Of a DNA stretch of 64,000 bases, positions 63,141 to 64,000 are shown piece after piece. The stretch comes from JACDAN01 sp963834825 (lineage in GTDB: Bacteria; Actinomycetota; Thermoleophilia; Gaiellales; Gaiellaceae), in contig CAWICZ010000014.1 in the NCBI GenBank assembly GCA_963834825.1, positions 992,001 through 1,056,000 on the forward strand, given 5' to 3'. The notes beneath the pieces are model-generated. The model made no database searches and was not told the origin of the DNA. It saw nothing but the letters and a program-made list of their open reading frames with translations. The stretch's first letter is position 1, and each line of letters opens with the position of its first letter. A program made the position numbers and the translations under genes.

Positions 63141-64000
63141 TCGTCCTGAGGGCGCCGCGCGTCGTAGCGGACGAGGGCTGGGATGGTGGCGGCAACCACC
63201 AGGGTTCCGACGACAGTCAGCAGTCCGCCGGAAACGATCGAGGCCCGGACGCTCGTGAGCTCGGCGACGATTCCCGCCTCGACGTTCCCGAGCTCGGGCG
63301 CGCCGGCAACCTGAGCGAGCTCGATCCCTGAGAGGCGGCCGCGCATCGCGTCCGGTGTCGCCGTGAGCAGGATGTTCGAGCGGAGGACGGCGCTGACGAA
63401 GTCCGCTGCCCCCGCGACGGCGAGGAAGACAAGCGCGAACCAAGCGGCCTCGGCGAAGCCGACGAGCGCGATGGCCGCGCCCCAAGCGCCGGCCGCGATG
63501 CACACGCCCAGGCCTTGCCGACGCACGGTCATCATCCAGCCCGAGGTCAGCGACGCGACGAGCGCCCCGGCGAACGGCGCCGAATACATCAGTCCAAGCA
63601 AGCTGGCGCCGCCGCCGAGGTTCTCGGCGAAGGCGGGAAACAGGGCGCGCGGCATCCCGAAGATCATCGCGATCGCGTCGACGACGAAGATCCCCAGCAG
63701 CACTTCGCGTTTACGGACGAAGCGGAAGCCGTCCAGGATCGACTGGAGGCTCGGGCGATCGGCATCCGGTGAGGGCGGTGCGGGAGGCAGCAGCCAGATC
63801 GCAAACAGAGATGCGCCGAACGTCGCGATGTCGATGCCGAACGCGACGGGAAGGCCGAAGACGGCGATTAGGACGCCCGCCATCGTGGGGCCGGCGACAC
63901 GGGCGAGGGTGAAGATGACGTCCTCGACCGCGATCGCGGCCAGGAGCTGGTCGTCGGGCACGAGCCGCGGCGTCAGCGCATTGCGTGCCGGACGCTGGAA
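63137..64000 (-). CDS. MFS transporter (DUF894/enterobactin-exporter-like), 5' end beyond window
   Basis: The reading frame is open to base 64000 and beyond: the last visible part reads FQRPARNALTPRLVPDDQLL, the characteristic loop of MFS_3 exporters, followed by about seven hydrophobic spans and a tail YDARRPQDE. A start inside the window at 63961 is possible but unlikely. The substrate is unknown. Confidence 0.88.
   Translation of the reverse strand, partial: FQRPARNALTPRLVPDDQLLAAIAVEDVIFTLARVAGPTMAGVLIAVFGLPVAFGIDIATFGASLFAIWLLPPAPPSPDADRPSLQSILDGFRFVRKREVLLGIFVVDAIAMIFGMPRALFPAFAENLGGGASLLGLMYSAPFAGALVASLTSGWMMTVRRQGLGVCIAAGAWGAAIALVGFAEAAWFALVFLAVAGAADFVSAVLRSNILLTATPDAMRGRLSGIELAQVAGAPELGNVEAGIVAELTSVRASIVSGGLLTVVGTLVVAATIPALVRYDARRPQDE

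Overview
The window is a high-GC chromosomal segment that looks like a deep-branching actinobacterium, most likely class Thermoleophilia (Gaiellales/Solirubrobacterales-like). This is inferred from the actinobacterial gene content (WhiA, HemQ, PyrR-type control, dgt-dnaG), the frequent GTG/TTG starts, tRNA genes without encoded CCA, and the character of the 16S gene. It is a mostly housekeeping, densely packed region with no CRISPR array, phage or intact insertion sequence.

Layout. 1-2.5 kb: pyrR-pyrB-pyrC pyrimidine operon (minus) with a PyrR-binding RNA loop next to the pyrR ribosome-binding site. 2.6-4.2 kb: RNase Z, a DUF2007-like protein and a small LysM membrane protein whose promoter carries two SOS (LexA) boxes. 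4.2-10.6 kb: a tightly overlapping minus-strand operon (dgcA, dgcN, secreted glycosidase-like protein, two M29 aminopeptidases, phosphoesterase) that I read as D-glutamate/murein-peptide scavenging. 10.6-19.6 kb: a frameshifted methyltransferase, tRNA-Arg, MFS exporter, two CorA transporters, HIT protein, secreted intradiol dioxygenase-like protein, metallo-beta-lactamase-fold plus PAS pair, SAM hydrolase, and a 1.1-kb segment bounded by a duplicated tRNA-Gly 3' end. 19.6-30.7 kb: central carbon and translation genes (class I aldolase, GlpX, ArgRS, M48 proteases, ECF sigma factor, and the gap-pgk-tpiA-gpmI operon, with gpmI frameshifted near its end).

30.7-47.4 kb: two more glycosidase-like paralogues, WhiA, proline catabolism (pruA), a BNR-repeat secreted protein, a junction of two truncated genes, UvrC, HemQ, Bcp peroxiredoxin, tRNA-Leu, a large secreted subtilase and small membrane proteins. 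47.5-53.6 kb: GlcG-like protein, tRNA-Asn, dnaG, dgt, SDR, phosphatase, HtpX-like protease. 53.6-58.6 kb: a complete rRNA operon on the minus strand (16S-23S-5S, no spacer tRNA) with recognisable processing stems. 58.9-64 kb: TyrRS, a class A PBP with PASTA domains, 3-methyladenine glycosylase and the 3' part of an MFS exporter.

The most interesting signals are the SOS-controlled YneA-like LysM gene, the D-glutamate/aminopeptidase operon, the tRNA-Gly att-like duplication next to a beheaded cupin gene, a three-copy dispersed hairpin element with compensatory base changes, and degenerate signature motifs in both aminoacyl-tRNA synthetases. Two single-base frameshifts and one double-truncation junction may be genuine decay or assembly errors.
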